DNA from: Spartinivicinus poritis
GTDB taxonomy: Bacteria > Pseudomonadota > Gammaproteobacteria > Pseudomonadales > Zooshikellaceae
Direction: 5' to 3'
NCBI RefSeq assembly: GCF_028858535.1
Contig: NZ_JAPMOU010000022.1
Span: 42,325 to 106,324 of the forward strand
Length of the DNA: 64,000 bases
Shown: positions 26,420 through 35,249 of the stretch, one piece after another
Numbering within the stretch: position 1 is the first letter of the stretch
How the letters are laid out: every line of letters starts with the position of its first letter
Made by a program: the position numbers and the translations under genes
Notes under the pieces: generated by a model
What the model saw: only the letters and a program-made list of their open reading frames with translations
The model's database searches: none
Told to the model about the DNA's origin: nothing

Positions 26420-27010
26420 ATGAATAATAGTGACATAGCAGCAGTAGCTAGCATAAGTGATAGTATAGAAACCAATTATCTCCAGTCAAATTACCAAATC
26501 ATTAGCTCGGGAGCAGTTATCTATCACCAGTCTAATAATATAGACTTAATATCTGATGATAGTAGGAATCAAAGCTTATTTGGTAAAATTGAATATGGAT
26601 TAACCATCATAGATAAGAACAATGACGATACTGCAAAAATTGCTGAGTTTTTTCAATCTACGCCTACAGTTGATTTTAGCGTAAATAACACAACTTCAAG
26701 CTATTTAAATCTAACAAACACTGAATACTCCAACCTATCATGCTCTGGTGATTCAGATTACCTTTTAATTGGTGTCGGTAATGAAACTCTTCTTGGCAAT
26801 GACTCATATGATCAGGAATATGACAGCAGATTTATAGATCCACTTTTAGGCGAGAATGAGTTAGCCTCTTACCAAATAGGTGATTTAGTACAAGCAATGG
26901 CCAGTTTTAATCAAAGAGAAACTATAGAAGTTACTGTATCAGATGGTGGGTTAACTGATATTGATAAAAGTGGTAATATAACATTACCAACAGTGAGCTT
27001 GAGTCAGTAA
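26420..27010 (+). CDS. Hypothetical acidic protein, possible type I secretion substrate remnant
   Basis: 196 residues, very rich in Ser, Asn and Asp, no signal peptide, no membrane segment, only one Cys. I do not recognise the family. Two stretches recall RTX proteins: LLIGVGNETLLGNDSYD is like a decayed GxGxD nonapeptide run, and GDLVQAMASFNQ resembles a motif near the C-terminus of many type I secreted RTX proteins. It could therefore be a small secreted protein or a fragment of a larger one. No clear ribosome binding site precedes the ATG at 26420. A good terminator follows, suggesting a real transcription unit. Confidence 0.5.
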   Translation: MNNSDIAAVASISDSIETNYLQSNYQIISSGAVIYHQSNNIDLISDDSRNQSLFGKIEYGLTIIDKNNDDTAKIAEFFQSTPTVDFSVNNTTSSYLNLTNTEYSNLSCSGDSDYLLIGVGNETLLGNDSYDQEYDSRFIDPLLGENELASYQIGDLVQAMASFNQRETIEVTVSDGGLTDIDKSGNITLPTVSLSQ

Positions 27011-27045
27011 TTACCTATTCTGTAATTGTAGTTTAATAATACTTT

Positions 27046-27075
27046 AAAGAGGCCACTTAAAGAGGCCTCTTTTTT
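27046..27075. terminator. Bidirectional terminator, convergent genes
   Basis: AAAGAGGCC (27046-27054) pairs with GGCCTCTTT (27064-27072) and the T-run continues to 27075. The A-run on the left gives a T-run for the minus-strand DUF4360 gene as well. Confidence 0.85.
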
Positions 27076-27084
27076 AATGTGAAG

Positions 27085-27747
27085 TTAACATTTTTTAAAA
27101 AGTAAACTATACTGCTGCTTTGCTCCTAAAGGGTAATAATTTACACTTCCTGTAGCTTCTGGATTTTCTTTTTGTTTCAATTGAAGCCCTGTTCTAAAAA
27201 GTAACTTACTTTCTCCACCACACTGAGACCATGTTAGTTGACTAGGGTTTAATGAATCATTGACCCAGTAACCACCTTCAAAAGGACCATCAAAAGACGT
27301 ATAAAATTTAATGTCATTGAGTGGTTCAGTAAACCGGAAAGAGCTACTTAAACTCAGATTTATATTTTCATCTATAGAAGCATGGCCTTGGTAACTTGCT
27401 TTAGATATAGTGTAGGAATAGTTATCTGGTATTTGCAAAATAAATTGAGCACTACAAAAGCGAGTAGTATCTGCATATGATATATCAGGACCTATTATGC
27501 CTTTAAGTTCCTGCAAGTTCACAATGATAGATTTATTATCTGGACTAATAGAAGTTTCAAATGATCCGGGTAAGCAACCTGGGCCAATTGTTGAGAGAAC
27601 TTCTATTTTAACTTTATCAGAAGGAGCTTCATCCATATAATTAAAACTTTCACTGTTTATATCTTGAGCAGAAGATATAAAGCTATAACAGATAAGAATA
27701 ATAGAAAAAGAGGTATTTCCTATAATTTTGTTTTTTTTAATATCCAT
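27085..27747 (-). CDS. Secreted DUF4360 family protein
   Basis: 220-residue exported protein: signal peptide with hydrophobic core SFSIILICYSFISSAQ, cleavage probably after the SSA at about 25-27. The mature part shows the DUF4360 pattern: GPGCLPGSFETSISPDNKS, then a paired Cys (TRFCSAQFILQIPDNYSYTI), a Tyr-Gln-Gly-His-Ala strand (YQGHASIDENI), FDGPFEGGYWV, and WSQCGGESKLLFRTGL near the end. These are small beta-sandwich proteins with disulfides, found in fungi and bacteria, of unknown function. Codon use is AT-rich like its neighbours. Single gene. Confidence 0.8.
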   Translation of the reverse strand: MDIKKNKIIGNTSFSIILICYSFISSAQDINSESFNYMDEAPSDKVKIEVLSTIGPGCLPGSFETSISPDNKSIIVNLQELKGIIGPDISYADTTRFCSAQFILQIPDNYSYTISKASYQGHASIDENINLSLSSSFRFTEPLNDIKFYTSFDGPFEGGYWVNDSLNPSQLTWSQCGGESKLLFRTGLQLKQKENPEATGSVNYYPLGAKQQYSLLFKKC

Positions 27748-28258
27748 TTTTTTCTCTAGTAGTATATATTAATAAAAAAACCAAGCCGACCACAGATGCG
27801 AAGTGAGTTACATGCGACTTGGCAAGTTCATACTATAACAGTTGAAACTTAGCTCTGACTTAGGGCATATAAGTGGGCAAGTAAAATTTAGGCAAGAATT
27901 AAACTAGAAGAAATAACTATCCAAATATTATGGTTAACCTATCGGCTTCATCATGAAGTCATTGACAATTTTAAACTCTAACCTATCTGACTATCTAAGG
28001 CCTAATTTTTTTTAAGATAATTGCTAGAGTAGACTTGTTTAGTTATTATGCTGTTTTAGAATATCCCTGATTGAGATAAATATCTATTGATCTATCCTTC
28101 TTCAATCTTCACTACTATATACTGTCACAAGTAGTGATCAGTCATCAGGAAGTACTATAATGGAATTATTAATCTATTAGCTTCCAGAAAAGAAAGATGG
28201 TAGTACAAGATAAGTTAGACCCATAAAAATAAGTTTAGGTGGTATAATTTGCTAAATT
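27748..28258. other. Gap without a gene (about 510 bases)
   Basis: Very AT-rich. It holds the divergent promoters of the DUF4360 gene and the binding-protein gene. An imperfect inverted repeat near 27781-27826 (CCAAGCCG with CGACTTGG) lies in the 5' region of the DUF4360 gene. No ORF with a binding site and no known RNA is seen. Confidence 0.5.
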
Positions 28259-29050
28259 ATGTATCAGGAAAAGCTATTTACTCTGAAGTTAATACACAAT
28301 ATGCCTAAAAGCTTTCTGTTAAGTATATTGTTATTAATAAGTATGCCTGCTTTAACTGAAAAGCAAGAGTTTATTCTTGCAACAGGAGAGTGGGCTCCAT
28401 TTACAGGAAAAAATTTACCAAATGGTGGAATGTTAGTAGAAATAGTAGAGACTGCATTAAATAATACAAAATTAAAATATCGGATAGTATACTTGCCTTG
28501 GAAAAGAGGTTACAAAAACCTTTTAGATGGAGACATTGAAGGGGCTTTTCCGTGGATGTTGACTGCAGAACGGGAAAGATTATTTAGTGTTTCTGATAGT
28601 ATATATAAATCAAAAGAAAGATTTTTTGCTAGTAAAGACTTTACTATTAATTATCAAAAGTATGAAGATTTTAAAGGATTAAGTGTGTGTCTTCCACTTG
28701 GATGGACTAAGGCACCAATAAAAGAATTTTTAGATAATAAAATACTAAGTTTATATCAACCTAAGAATGAAGAAGACTGTTTTCAAGGGATAATCTTAAA
28801 GCGTACTCACTTATATTCAGCTAATTCTTTATCAGGCTGGGAAGCAATAAAGAGAGCAGGACTAAACCCAGCTGACTTTAAGGAAATTGGTCCAGTAATA
28901 AGAGAAAATACTTTTGTCTTACTTGCTTCAAGTTTGAAAGATAACAATAATAGGCTTATTCAAGAATTTAATAGAGGTATGAGAATAATAAAAAATAATA
29001 ATGCATATAATGAAATAGTAAAAAAGCATTTGGAGTTAGTGTTGAAATAA
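28259..29050 (+). CDS. Periplasmic solute-binding protein family 3, orphan
   Basis: 263-residue periplasmic binding protein of the amino-acid type. Signal peptide SFLLSILLLISMPAL; mature start EFILATGEWAPFTGKNLPNG, then MLVEIVETAL and VYLPWKRGYKNLLDGDIEGA, the usual two-lobe pattern of short family 3 proteins. The start is uncertain: ATG 28259 has only a distant AGGTGG, while ATG 28301 (MPKSF) puts the signal peptide at the very N-terminus; neither has a good ribosome binding site. No permease or ATPase gene is near, so it may act as a sensor or scavenging component. Similar orphan proteins lie at 41542 and 49900. Confidence 0.85.
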   Translation: MYQEKLFTLKLIHNMPKSFLLSILLLISMPALTEKQEFILATGEWAPFTGKNLPNGGMLVEIVETALNNTKLKYRIVYLPWKRGYKNLLDGDIEGAFPWMLTAERERLFSVSDSIYKSKERFFASKDFTINYQKYEDFKGLSVCLPLGWTKAPIKEFLDNKILSLYQPKNEEDCFQGIILKRTHLYSANSLSGWEAIKRAGLNPADFKEIGPVIRENTFVLLASSLKDNNNRLIQEFNRGMRIIKNNNAYNEIVKKHLELVLK

Positions 29051-29140
29051 CAGATATGTCTAAAAATGCTCTTATCAGAAATATCTGTTGTTTAATGACT
29101 CTATTAGCCTTATTTTTTGGTATTCTTTTTATAGAGGCAT

Positions 29141-30364
29141 CTATTTCAGCTTTAGAAGGCTGGGATAATCTTCTTCTAGATACTCCCAATATCTATTATC
29201 TTGGTTATTGGTGGGGAAATCACCATATGAGCCATCAGTATCTAAATTGATTAACCTGAAATAAACTGTTTTTTTATAATTTGGTGGGTTATGCTTAAAA
29301 ACGCTACCAAGAACATAACCATCTTCACTCCATGACATTATCTTCTGAACATAGTTTTCATTAAAACTAGTTCCAATATACGTCCAATGACTGTTATTAT
29401 TTTGATGTGTAGGAATATCATTAATTACTTGCTCATCATTAAAATTGTTTAATATAAAATATTCAACTTTATTTGAATAGTGGTTATATTTTACATAAGT
29501 ACCACCGACAGTTTTGGGGCTACTTTCGTCTGCTAAATAAATAATTTTATTTCTCCAGGGAGGGTTGTCAGCCAGCTCTTGCTTAATATTGCGCTTTAAG
29601 TCGATAAGATTAGATTTTTCTAAATTTAGATAATAATTTATATCTGATAATAAAATATTTTTTGATATCTTTGTTGGATTGTTACAAGATGAAAATGGGT
29701 GGTAAGTATTCTTATCACATAATGAAAATTTTAGTTCATCAACTGGGTTAGTTAAATTTTTAATCCATTTATTAAGCTTTATAGGAGCACTTGGATCTAT
29801 ACTAGGGTCGAATACATATACAGTATCTTGAACTGAAGCAACTACAGCCACATGATACCACCAAGAAACAGATCCATCTGGTGCATTAATAGTAGTCGCT
29901 TTTAATTTTCCAAAAACAAATAATTTTTTTGTATCCTGATAATTATTATCTGTTAGGATTCTACTAAGTAAAGCTGCTCTTACGAAACACCCATCTTGAG
30001 GGTATAGCCAAGGTAATCTTCTTTTAACATTATTTTCATCGGTAATAAATTGACTATCTCTTCCACTCATAAAGGCATTATTTAAATTACTATAACTGTC
30101 CCATTTTGGAATTTCAGAAAAGTCAATATTTGTGATACTTGTGGCTATATTTTTTGGAGTATACTCTATACCTCGTTTGTTTCTTTTTTTAGTTTGTTTG
30201 AGGTTAAGGTACAGCATTTCATATTTTAAGGCTGCTGATTCATAGCTTTCACCCTTATTACGAGTTGCTGATATACCAGTGAGTTCAGAGTTGACATCAA
30301 TGGCCCAACATTGTATCCAAGTGGAAGTTAATAGTAATATTAATATAGCTTTATTTACAATCAT
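29141..30364 (-). CDS. Secreted protein-glutaminase-like (glutamine deamidase) protein
   Basis: 407-residue exported protein with a signal peptide (about 1-21, ending QCWA). Residues 120-200 fit the catalytic core of bacterial protein-glutamine glutaminases, papain-like enzymes that deamidate Gln side chains in proteins: Cys126 in DGCFVRAALLSRIL, His171 in WWYHVAVVA and Asp186 in VFDPSIDPSAP are spaced like the Cys-His-Asp triad, and the PIKLNKW segment follows as in that family. The C-terminal part has two similar modules (about 285-331 and 352-396), each ending in a PT-x-x-x-x-N/D-N-x-x-W/Y pattern, possibly binding modules. A basic stretch at 58-64 could mark pro-peptide processing. The neighbouring SUKH gene, same strand, raises the idea of a toxin/immunity relation. 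Fold call by motif only. Confidence 0.7.
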   Translation of the reverse strand: MIVNKAILILLLTSTWIQCWAIDVNSELTGISATRNKGESYESAALKYEMLYLNLKQTKKRNKRGIEYTPKNIATSITNIDFSEIPKWDSYSNLNNAFMSGRDSQFITDENNVKRRLPWLYPQDGCFVRAALLSRILTDNNYQDTKKLFVFGKLKATTINAPDGSVSWWYHVAVVASVQDTVYVFDPSIDPSAPIKLNKWIKNLTNPVDELKFSLCDKNTYHPFSSCNNPTKISKNILLSDINYYLNLEKSNLIDLKRNIKQELADNPPWRNKIIYLADESSPKTVGGTYVKYNHYSNKVEYFILNNFNDEQVINDIPTHQNNNSHWTYIGTSFNENYVQKIMSWSEDGYVLGSVFKHNPPNYKKTVYFRLINLDTDGSYGDFPTNNQDNRYWEYLEEDYPSLLKLK

Positions 30365-30572
30365 ATTGTCAATGCGGAGTTAGTTAAATTAGCAGTTATA
30401 ATTTTTTTAGTTGGTTAAGTCATCAATAGGATCATTTCTGAAATCTGTATTTTTTGTAATAGTATTAAATATTCTTTTGATAAGTCTATATAAATTCTTA
30501 ATGGTGTTTTTTATTAAAAGCACTATAATATTAGAGTTGTAATTGTTAATAATTGGTAATACTTGGTAAAAA

Positions 30573-31709
30573 TTAGGTGAGAGCTGTCTGTTTATTTAGT
30601 AGATTCAATATCTCTTGTTTGTTTTCGTCATCTATTATTTTGGATAGTTTGATAGTTTTTGATAGTTGTATAGAATAATCTTGATCTAGGTGTTTTAGGA
30701 TATTAACTGCTTTAGAGAAGTGATTGTAAACTATACAGGTTTGGATGTACTGTAGCAGGGTCGGTATGAAAAATAGCTGTTCATGCTCATATACTGTACT
30801 TTGTTGTGAGGTAAAAAAAGGTTTGATTTTTTCTATGAGTTGATCATTTATTTCGAGTAAATCAACTATGCTTGTATTTTCTTTAAAATTAAATAAAATT
30901 TCAATGTATTGAGTTATAAGTATAACAGCTTCCTGGGTAGCTCCTAGTTCGATGTCAATATTCGTTATTAATAGTATTTTCCCATAATTTTTTAGTGATT
31001 TTACTGTTGGAGTTGAAATTACCTCTTGCTGAAGCATCAAAAGATACTGTAGTTCTATATAGCTTAGTCCTATTTTTTGTTCAAGTAGTTGAATTCTTTT
31101 ATATTCTGAATAGATATTAGTTTCAATGCCATGATCTGCATTTACTCTATCATTAAGAAATTCTTTATCATAATCAATGTTGCTGCTTTTTTCTAGTATT
31201 TTATACATTATATCAAAAAACTCAGAAATTGAGTTAGCTATTACAAAGCGTTCACAAGCCTCATTATCAATATAAATTACTTGCCCAGAAACGCCATCAT
31301 TTCTTGGGTTCATGTCGATATGGAGTTGAACATCGTCATTATCATTTCCAAAAGGTATCCAATAGGTGTCATAAAATACAGGTTGTATTTTGTTGCAAAT
31401 GTTCCACTCGACCCCACGAAATTCGCTGGATACCTTAGTCCACAATTTATAGTTTAAAATGATAGAGCTTACATTTGTATATAATTCCATGTTTGTAAAA
31501 AAACTTTCATCATCTAGAAATCTGAAGCATCTTTCTTCATTTATTTTTAAATAGTCCTTCAATTCCTGGTTGATATTGAATTGAAGGGTTGACTCTAATT
31601 TTTTGATTTCTTCTTTGCTAGATGTGCGCTTTGATTTATTTAACTTGGCTTTATCATGGGTACTAAACCAATTGCATAATCGCTGATAGGCAGTACTAAC
31701 ATTGTTCAT
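30573..31709 (-). CDS. SMI1/KNR4 (SUKH) family protein with helical C-terminus
   Basis: 378-residue cytoplasmic protein. Residues about 25-165 match the SUKH fold: KEEIKKLESTLQFNINQELK at the start, then the WIPFGNDNDDVQLHIDMNPR block followed by GVSGQVIYIDNE, the hallmark of the superfamily. The remaining 200 residues are helical and resemble no family I know. In bacteria, SUKH proteins are frequent immunity proteins against nuclease, deaminase and other secreted toxins, and also housekeeping adaptors. It lies 209 bases upstream of the glutaminase-like gene on the same strand, so the two could be co-transcribed. The DNA is markedly AT-rich. ATG 31709; GGAAATAG before it is a weak site. Confidence 0.82.
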   Translation of the reverse strand: MNNVSTAYQRLCNWFSTHDKAKLNKSKRTSSKEEIKKLESTLQFNINQELKDYLKINEERCFRFLDDESFFTNMELYTNVSSIILNYKLWTKVSSEFRGVEWNICNKIQPVFYDTYWIPFGNDNDDVQLHIDMNPRNDGVSGQVIYIDNEACERFVIANSISEFFDIMYKILEKSSNIDYDKEFLNDRVNADHGIETNIYSEYKRIQLLEQKIGLSYIELQYLLMLQQEVISTPTVKSLKNYGKILLITNIDIELGATQEAVILITQYIEILFNFKENTSIVDLLEINDQLIEKIKPFFTSQQSTVYEHEQLFFIPTLLQYIQTCIVYNHFSKAVNILKHLDQDYSIQLSKTIKLSKIIDDENKQEILNLLNKQTALT

Positions 31710-31977
31710 TATCTATTTCCTTTAATGAAAAATAAATTTTTTCATTGTTATATAAGATTTCGTAGAATTGAGGCTACTATATATCACTAAAAAAGAAAGT
31801 GTCAATTCAATCTAAGGCATTATTGTAATTGTATTTTGAGTACTCTAAATCTAGTAGTATCTGTTTGAGCGTTTGCTTAATAGGATTCTATGCTTCCTAA
31901 TCTTTAGCTAAGTTTTCTCGTTTACTCTATACCTGACACAATCAAAGTTGTGTTTAGTTTAAATTAGGAGAAATGCT

Positions 31978-32304
31978 ATGAAGAACGCTAACAAACTTGT
32001 ACCTGCAGCTCTGGCCAGTGTGATTCTAGCTGGCTCAATTGTTGTTGCACATGCTGGTGATAGGCATGGGCGAGATGGTAAAAACATTAATATGAGTGAT
32101 GTTAATGTTACCATGGAGCAAGCTATTTCTACAGCTTTGCAGGCAGTTCCTGGTACGGTTGTAGAAGGTGAGCTGGAGGCTAAAAGACGCAATAGAGGTA
32201 AAAAAGTTTGGGAAATTGAAGTAAGAGATGGTAATGGGAAGTTTCATGAAATTGAAGTTGATGCTGCTACAGGAGAGTTGATTAGCCAAGAACTAGACGA
32301 CTAA
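31978..32304 (+). CDS. Periplasmic PepSY domain protein
   Basis: 108-residue exported protein with a clean signal peptide (cleaved near AHA-G at 25-26). The mature part is one PepSY unit: MEQAISTALQAVPGTVVEGE, then KVWEIEVRDGNGKFHEIEVD and a final ATGELIS. PepSY domains are thought to inhibit or sense proteases at the envelope, and are often encoded next to two-component systems, as here (33146-35094). AGGAGAAATGCT gives a good ribosome binding site. A terminator-like hairpin follows, so its message may be more abundant than the genes behind. Confidence 0.9.
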   Translation: MKNANKLVPAALASVILAGSIVVAHAGDRHGRDGKNINMSDVNVTMEQAISTALQAVPGTVVEGELEAKRRNRGKKVWEIEVRDGNGKFHEIEVDAATGELISQELDD

Positions 32305-32367
32305 ATTTTACTCTGACTGTTCTCCTACTATAGTTTGCATAATCAGAAGTTTATCTTATGGGTTGTA

Positions 32368-32394
32368 TCTCGCCCACCTCTTGGGCGAGATTTT
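32368..32394 (+). terminator. Terminator or attenuator between the PepSY gene and the small membrane gene
   Basis: TCTCGCCCA (32368-32376) pairs with TGGGCGAGA (32382-32390), loop CCTCT, followed by TTTTG. It lies 12 bases before the next start codon, so read-through would be partial. Confidence 0.75.
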
Positions 32395-32405
32395 GTGAGG
32401 CGTAT

Positions 32406-32660
32406 ATGCAAAAAATCATTTTAGACAAAGTCAATGATATTAAAAAAATAAGATGGCAATCAGCAGGCTTTTTATTAAAGTTATGTATGGCAATGATATT
32501 GCTCATTATCATTGCTACGGGTTTAGTTGCAGGTGTAAGCATATTGAGTGCTATATTACTTTTTGCTTGTGCTTGGCTCGTTAAATTAAAAACTGAATCA
32601 CTTATGGAAAAGATTAAATGGAATTTTCATGGTTATTTGAAAGCTAAGAAAACTGCTTAA
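32406..32660 (+). CDS. Small membrane protein, unknown
   Basis: 84 residues with two hydrophobic segments, about 20-38 (LLKLCMAMILLIIIATGLVA) and 41-58 (VSILSAILLFACAWLV), and basic ends, so a two-pass inner-membrane protein. I do not recognise a family. The start at ATG 32406 is chosen because GAGG precedes it and because the longer frame would run through the terminator hairpin at 32368-32394. It sits between the PepSY gene and the two-component genes and could belong to the same envelope-response unit. Confidence 0.65.
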   Translation: MQKIILDKVNDIKKIRWQSAGFLLKLCMAMILLIIIATGLVAGVSILSAILLFACAWLVKLKTESLMEKIKWNFHGYLKAKKTA

Positions 32661-32702
32661 AATTAATGAATTTAATATTTTTATAGTTTTTGAAGGTCTA
32701 GT

Positions 32703-33101
32703 ATGAAATTTTTTAAGAAGTCTGTAAGTTGTATTTTTATTGTGTTTTTATTGAGTGTCTCAACATTTACATATTCTGGTTCATGGATTGTATTGTCAGA
32801 CTGGAATACAGATGATATAGAAGAAGTAAACAGTGCTATCAGCTATGATAATAATAAGTCTATGAATAAATTGCTTGAGTTATATAAGCAGGGTATTGCT
32901 GAAAATATTTATTTAGACCCTAATTATAAAGTTGGCTCTTCTAATGTGCTAACTATAAACTTTGTTCTAAATGCAGCAACTCAAGAAGAAGCTATCAAAA
33001 TTTTGAATACCATACCACTTATAAAGAATAGTGATATTAAAGTACAATTAATTGAAACAGGTATGTTCTGGCTTGGTCGAGTCAGCGATACAGCCAAGTA
33101 G
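32703..33101 (+). CDS. Small exported protein, unknown
   Basis: 132 residues with an N-terminal signal peptide (FIVFLLSVSTFTYS) and a mature part of about 105 residues, alternating helices and strands (VNSAISYDNNKSMNKLLELY, SNVLTINFVLNAATQEEAIK). The VLTINFVLNAATQEEAIKIL stretch followed by a terminal TGMFWLGRVSD is suggestive of a small ferredoxin-like sensor fold, but no family is identified. It lies 44 bases before the response regulator on the same strand, consistent with a periplasmic partner of the sensor kinase. Confidence 0.65.
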   Translation: MKFFKKSVSCIFIVFLLSVSTFTYSGSWIVLSDWNTDDIEEVNSAISYDNNKSMNKLLELYKQGIAENIYLDPNYKVGSSNVLTINFVLNAATQEEAIKILNTIPLIKNSDIKVQLIETGMFWLGRVSDTAK

Positions 33102-33145
33102 CTAACTAAGGCCCACTTGGGCTAATTTAAGAGTTGTATACTTAG

Positions 33146-33802
33146 ATGAGAATATTACTTGTCGAAGATGATTCATTGATCGGCACAGCTGTTAAACAAG
33201 CTTTACAAGACTCGGGTTATCCTGTCGATTGGATGACAAATGGTCAGCAGGCGATTTCTGCAGTAAAAGTACAAGCTTATGGGGCCATTTTACTTGACTT
33301 GGGGTTGCCAGGAAAAAATGGCTTTGAAGTTTTACGAGAATTGCGATTATCATCAATACCTGCTCCTGTCATTATCATTACAGCACGTGATGCTGTTGAA
33401 GATCGAATAAAGGGGTTAGACTTGGGAGCGGATGACTTTCTTGTTAAACCGTTCTCTGTGAGCGAACTCCAAGCGCGAATTCGAGCGGTCGTAAGGCGTT
33501 CTAATGGAGTCTCAAACCCTGTTTTAGAAAGTAGTGACATGTCGCTTGATCCATCTACTTGTCAAATAACCCGAGAGGGTAAAGTGTACACTCTTACGGG
33601 GAGAGAGTTTGCACTAATGCATACATTAATGCTTCATCCAGGCAAAGTTTTTTCGCGAAATGAGTTAGAAGAACATATTTACGGATGGAATGAAGAAGTA
33701 GCTAGTAATGCTATTGAGTTTTTGATTCATAGCTTACGAAAAAAACTGGGTAAAGATGCCATCAAAAATATTAGAGGTCTAGGATGGCTAGTAAACAAAT
33801 AG
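33146..33802 (+). CDS. OmpR/QseB-type response regulator
   Basis: 218-residue regulator. The receiver domain shows the acidic pair in VEDDSLIGTAV, the phosphorylated Asp51 in AILLDLGLPG, Thr in IIITARD and Lys in FLVKPFSVSEL. The C-terminal winged helix (LTGREFALMHTLMLHPGKVF, SNAIEFLIHSLRKKLG) is of the PmrA/QseB subgroup. Its 3' end overlaps the kinase gene by 19 bases. A PepSY protein before it and an RND efflux pair after it suggest that the system senses envelope stress or cationic compounds and controls efflux (inferred). Confidence 0.95.
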   Translation: MRILLVEDDSLIGTAVKQALQDSGYPVDWMTNGQQAISAVKVQAYGAILLDLGLPGKNGFEVLRELRLSSIPAPVIIITARDAVEDRIKGLDLGADDFLVKPFSVSELQARIRAVVRRSNGVSNPVLESSDMSLDPSTCQITREGKVYTLTGREFALMHTLMLHPGKVFSRNELEEHIYGWNEEVASNAIEFLIHSLRKKLGKDAIKNIRGLGWLVNK

Positions 33803-35094
33803 CAAATATATCACTTCAACGTGATTTAAGCCGTTGGTTGCTGCTCGTTATGCTTTTGTTTTCCTTACCTGCAGGATTAATTACTGGCTTAATCGCTTTT
33901 TATGAAGCAGAGGATATTCAGGACGATATTTTATTTCAAGTATCAACTTTATTAAACGCTGACTCACTGCCTTCAAGACAGGCATTATTTCATTCTAATC
34001 CAGATGCTTTAATTATTATACAAAATTTAAGCCTTCCAGAAGGTGGTCCATTGAATATTAAGAGAACACTTAAAGATGGTTTACACTCGATTGAAGACAA
34101 TGGAATTCCCTGGCGTCTTTTAGTTGTCACTTTAAAAGGTAGTAATGGAAGTACAGTTCGTTATGCGCTTGCTCAGCAAACTGAGTTGAGAGATGAAATG
34201 GCATTTGCCAATAGTGCCAGTGCCGTCATACCTATTATAATTTTAGCTATCTCATTAGTATTAATGACAAGGTGGGTTATTAGTCACCGAATAAAACCTA
34301 TTAAGCAACTTGCTAGCGAGATTGATAAAAGAGATGATAATGACCTAACACCGTTATCAATGAAATATCTTCCTGCAGAGATTATTCCATTTGGTTTAGC
34401 TATTAATCGCTTATTAAAGAGGACAGAGGAAAGTATTGTAAGACAACAACGTTTTATTGCAGATGCAGCACATGAGTTAAGAACACCTGTCACAGCACTG
34501 TCTTTATTAACAGAAAACTTAAAGAAAACTGATTCTGATGAAGAATATAATAAACGATACTTGTTACTTAAGAAAGGACTAGACAGATTAAAACTCTTGG
34601 TTGAGCAGCTACTGAACTTAGCGCGTTTACAAAGTGATCACTTTAGTAATCCCAGGAAAGTTTCTCTCAATCAGATTGTCCAAAATATATTAGTAGATAC
34701 TTACCCGTTAGCTGAAGCAAAAGAAATTGATATCGGAATTGTAAAGCAAGATAGGATAAAGTTAAAAGATAGAGATAATGGATTGTATCAAGTTGTACTA
34801 AATGCAGTTAGTAATGCAATTCATTATACACCAGGCAATGGTCGTATCGACATTAGTTTATATATAGATAATAATATAGCTTTTTTTTTAGTGGAAGATA
34901 CTGGTCCAGGAGTTAATGAGGATGAGCTACAAAAGGTCTTAGAGCCTTTTTATCGAGTTGAAGGGAATTCAGAACCTGGTAATGGGCTGGGATTGACAAT
35001 ATGTGTTGAAGTAGCAAATCGGCTTGGTGGGAAAATTATTCTAAAAAATCGCTCTGAAGGTGGTTTGGCTTTTAAATACTCGCAACCTTTATAG
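33784..35094 (+). CDS. Sensor histidine kinase, QseC/PmrB type
   Basis: 436-residue inner-membrane kinase. Two membrane segments, about 16-38 and 145-165, bracket a short periplasmic domain of roughly 105 residues; a HAMP-like linker (RIKPIKQLASEI) follows. The phosphorylated His230 is in FIADAAHELRTPVTAL; the ATP domain has NAVSNAIHYTP (N box), VEDTGPGV (G1) and GNGLGLTI (G2). It begins inside the response regulator gene, so the pair is translationally coupled. Confidence 0.94.
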   Translation: MASKQIANISLQRDLSRWLLLVMLLFSLPAGLITGLIAFYEAEDIQDDILFQVSTLLNADSLPSRQALFHSNPDALIIIQNLSLPEGGPLNIKRTLKDGLHSIEDNGIPWRLLVVTLKGSNGSTVRYALAQQTELRDEMAFANSASAVIPIIILAISLVLMTRWVISHRIKPIKQLASEIDKRDDNDLTPLSMKYLPAEIIPFGLAINRLLKRTEESIVRQQRFIADAAHELRTPVTALSLLTENLKKTDSDEEYNKRYLLLKKGLDRLKLLVEQLLNLARLQSDHFSNPRKVSLNQIVQNILVDTYPLAEAKEIDIGIVKQDRIKLKDRDNGLYQVVLNAVSNAIHYTPGNGRIDISLYIDNNIAFFLVEDTGPGVNEDELQKVLEPFYRVEGNSEPGNGLGLTICVEVANRLGGKIILKNRSEGGLAFKYSQPL

Positions 35095-35249
35095 CTCACT
35101 GAATTGTTGATGAGTGTGTAATACCGTTACTGGATTTTACACATGTGCTTGAATATTATCTCGTATATCTAAATGATATATCCTGATGAAATTTTCAGGC
35201 TAGCTTTTTATTTCTTGGTTTTAGTTATTTAATTAGTGGTATTACTCCA

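Noticed and set aside
29056..29250. 64-codon hydrophobic frame overlapping the end of the glutaminase-like gene
   Set aside because: Overlaps the convergent gene by 110 bases and has no binding site; its second half is the antisense of conserved coding sequence.
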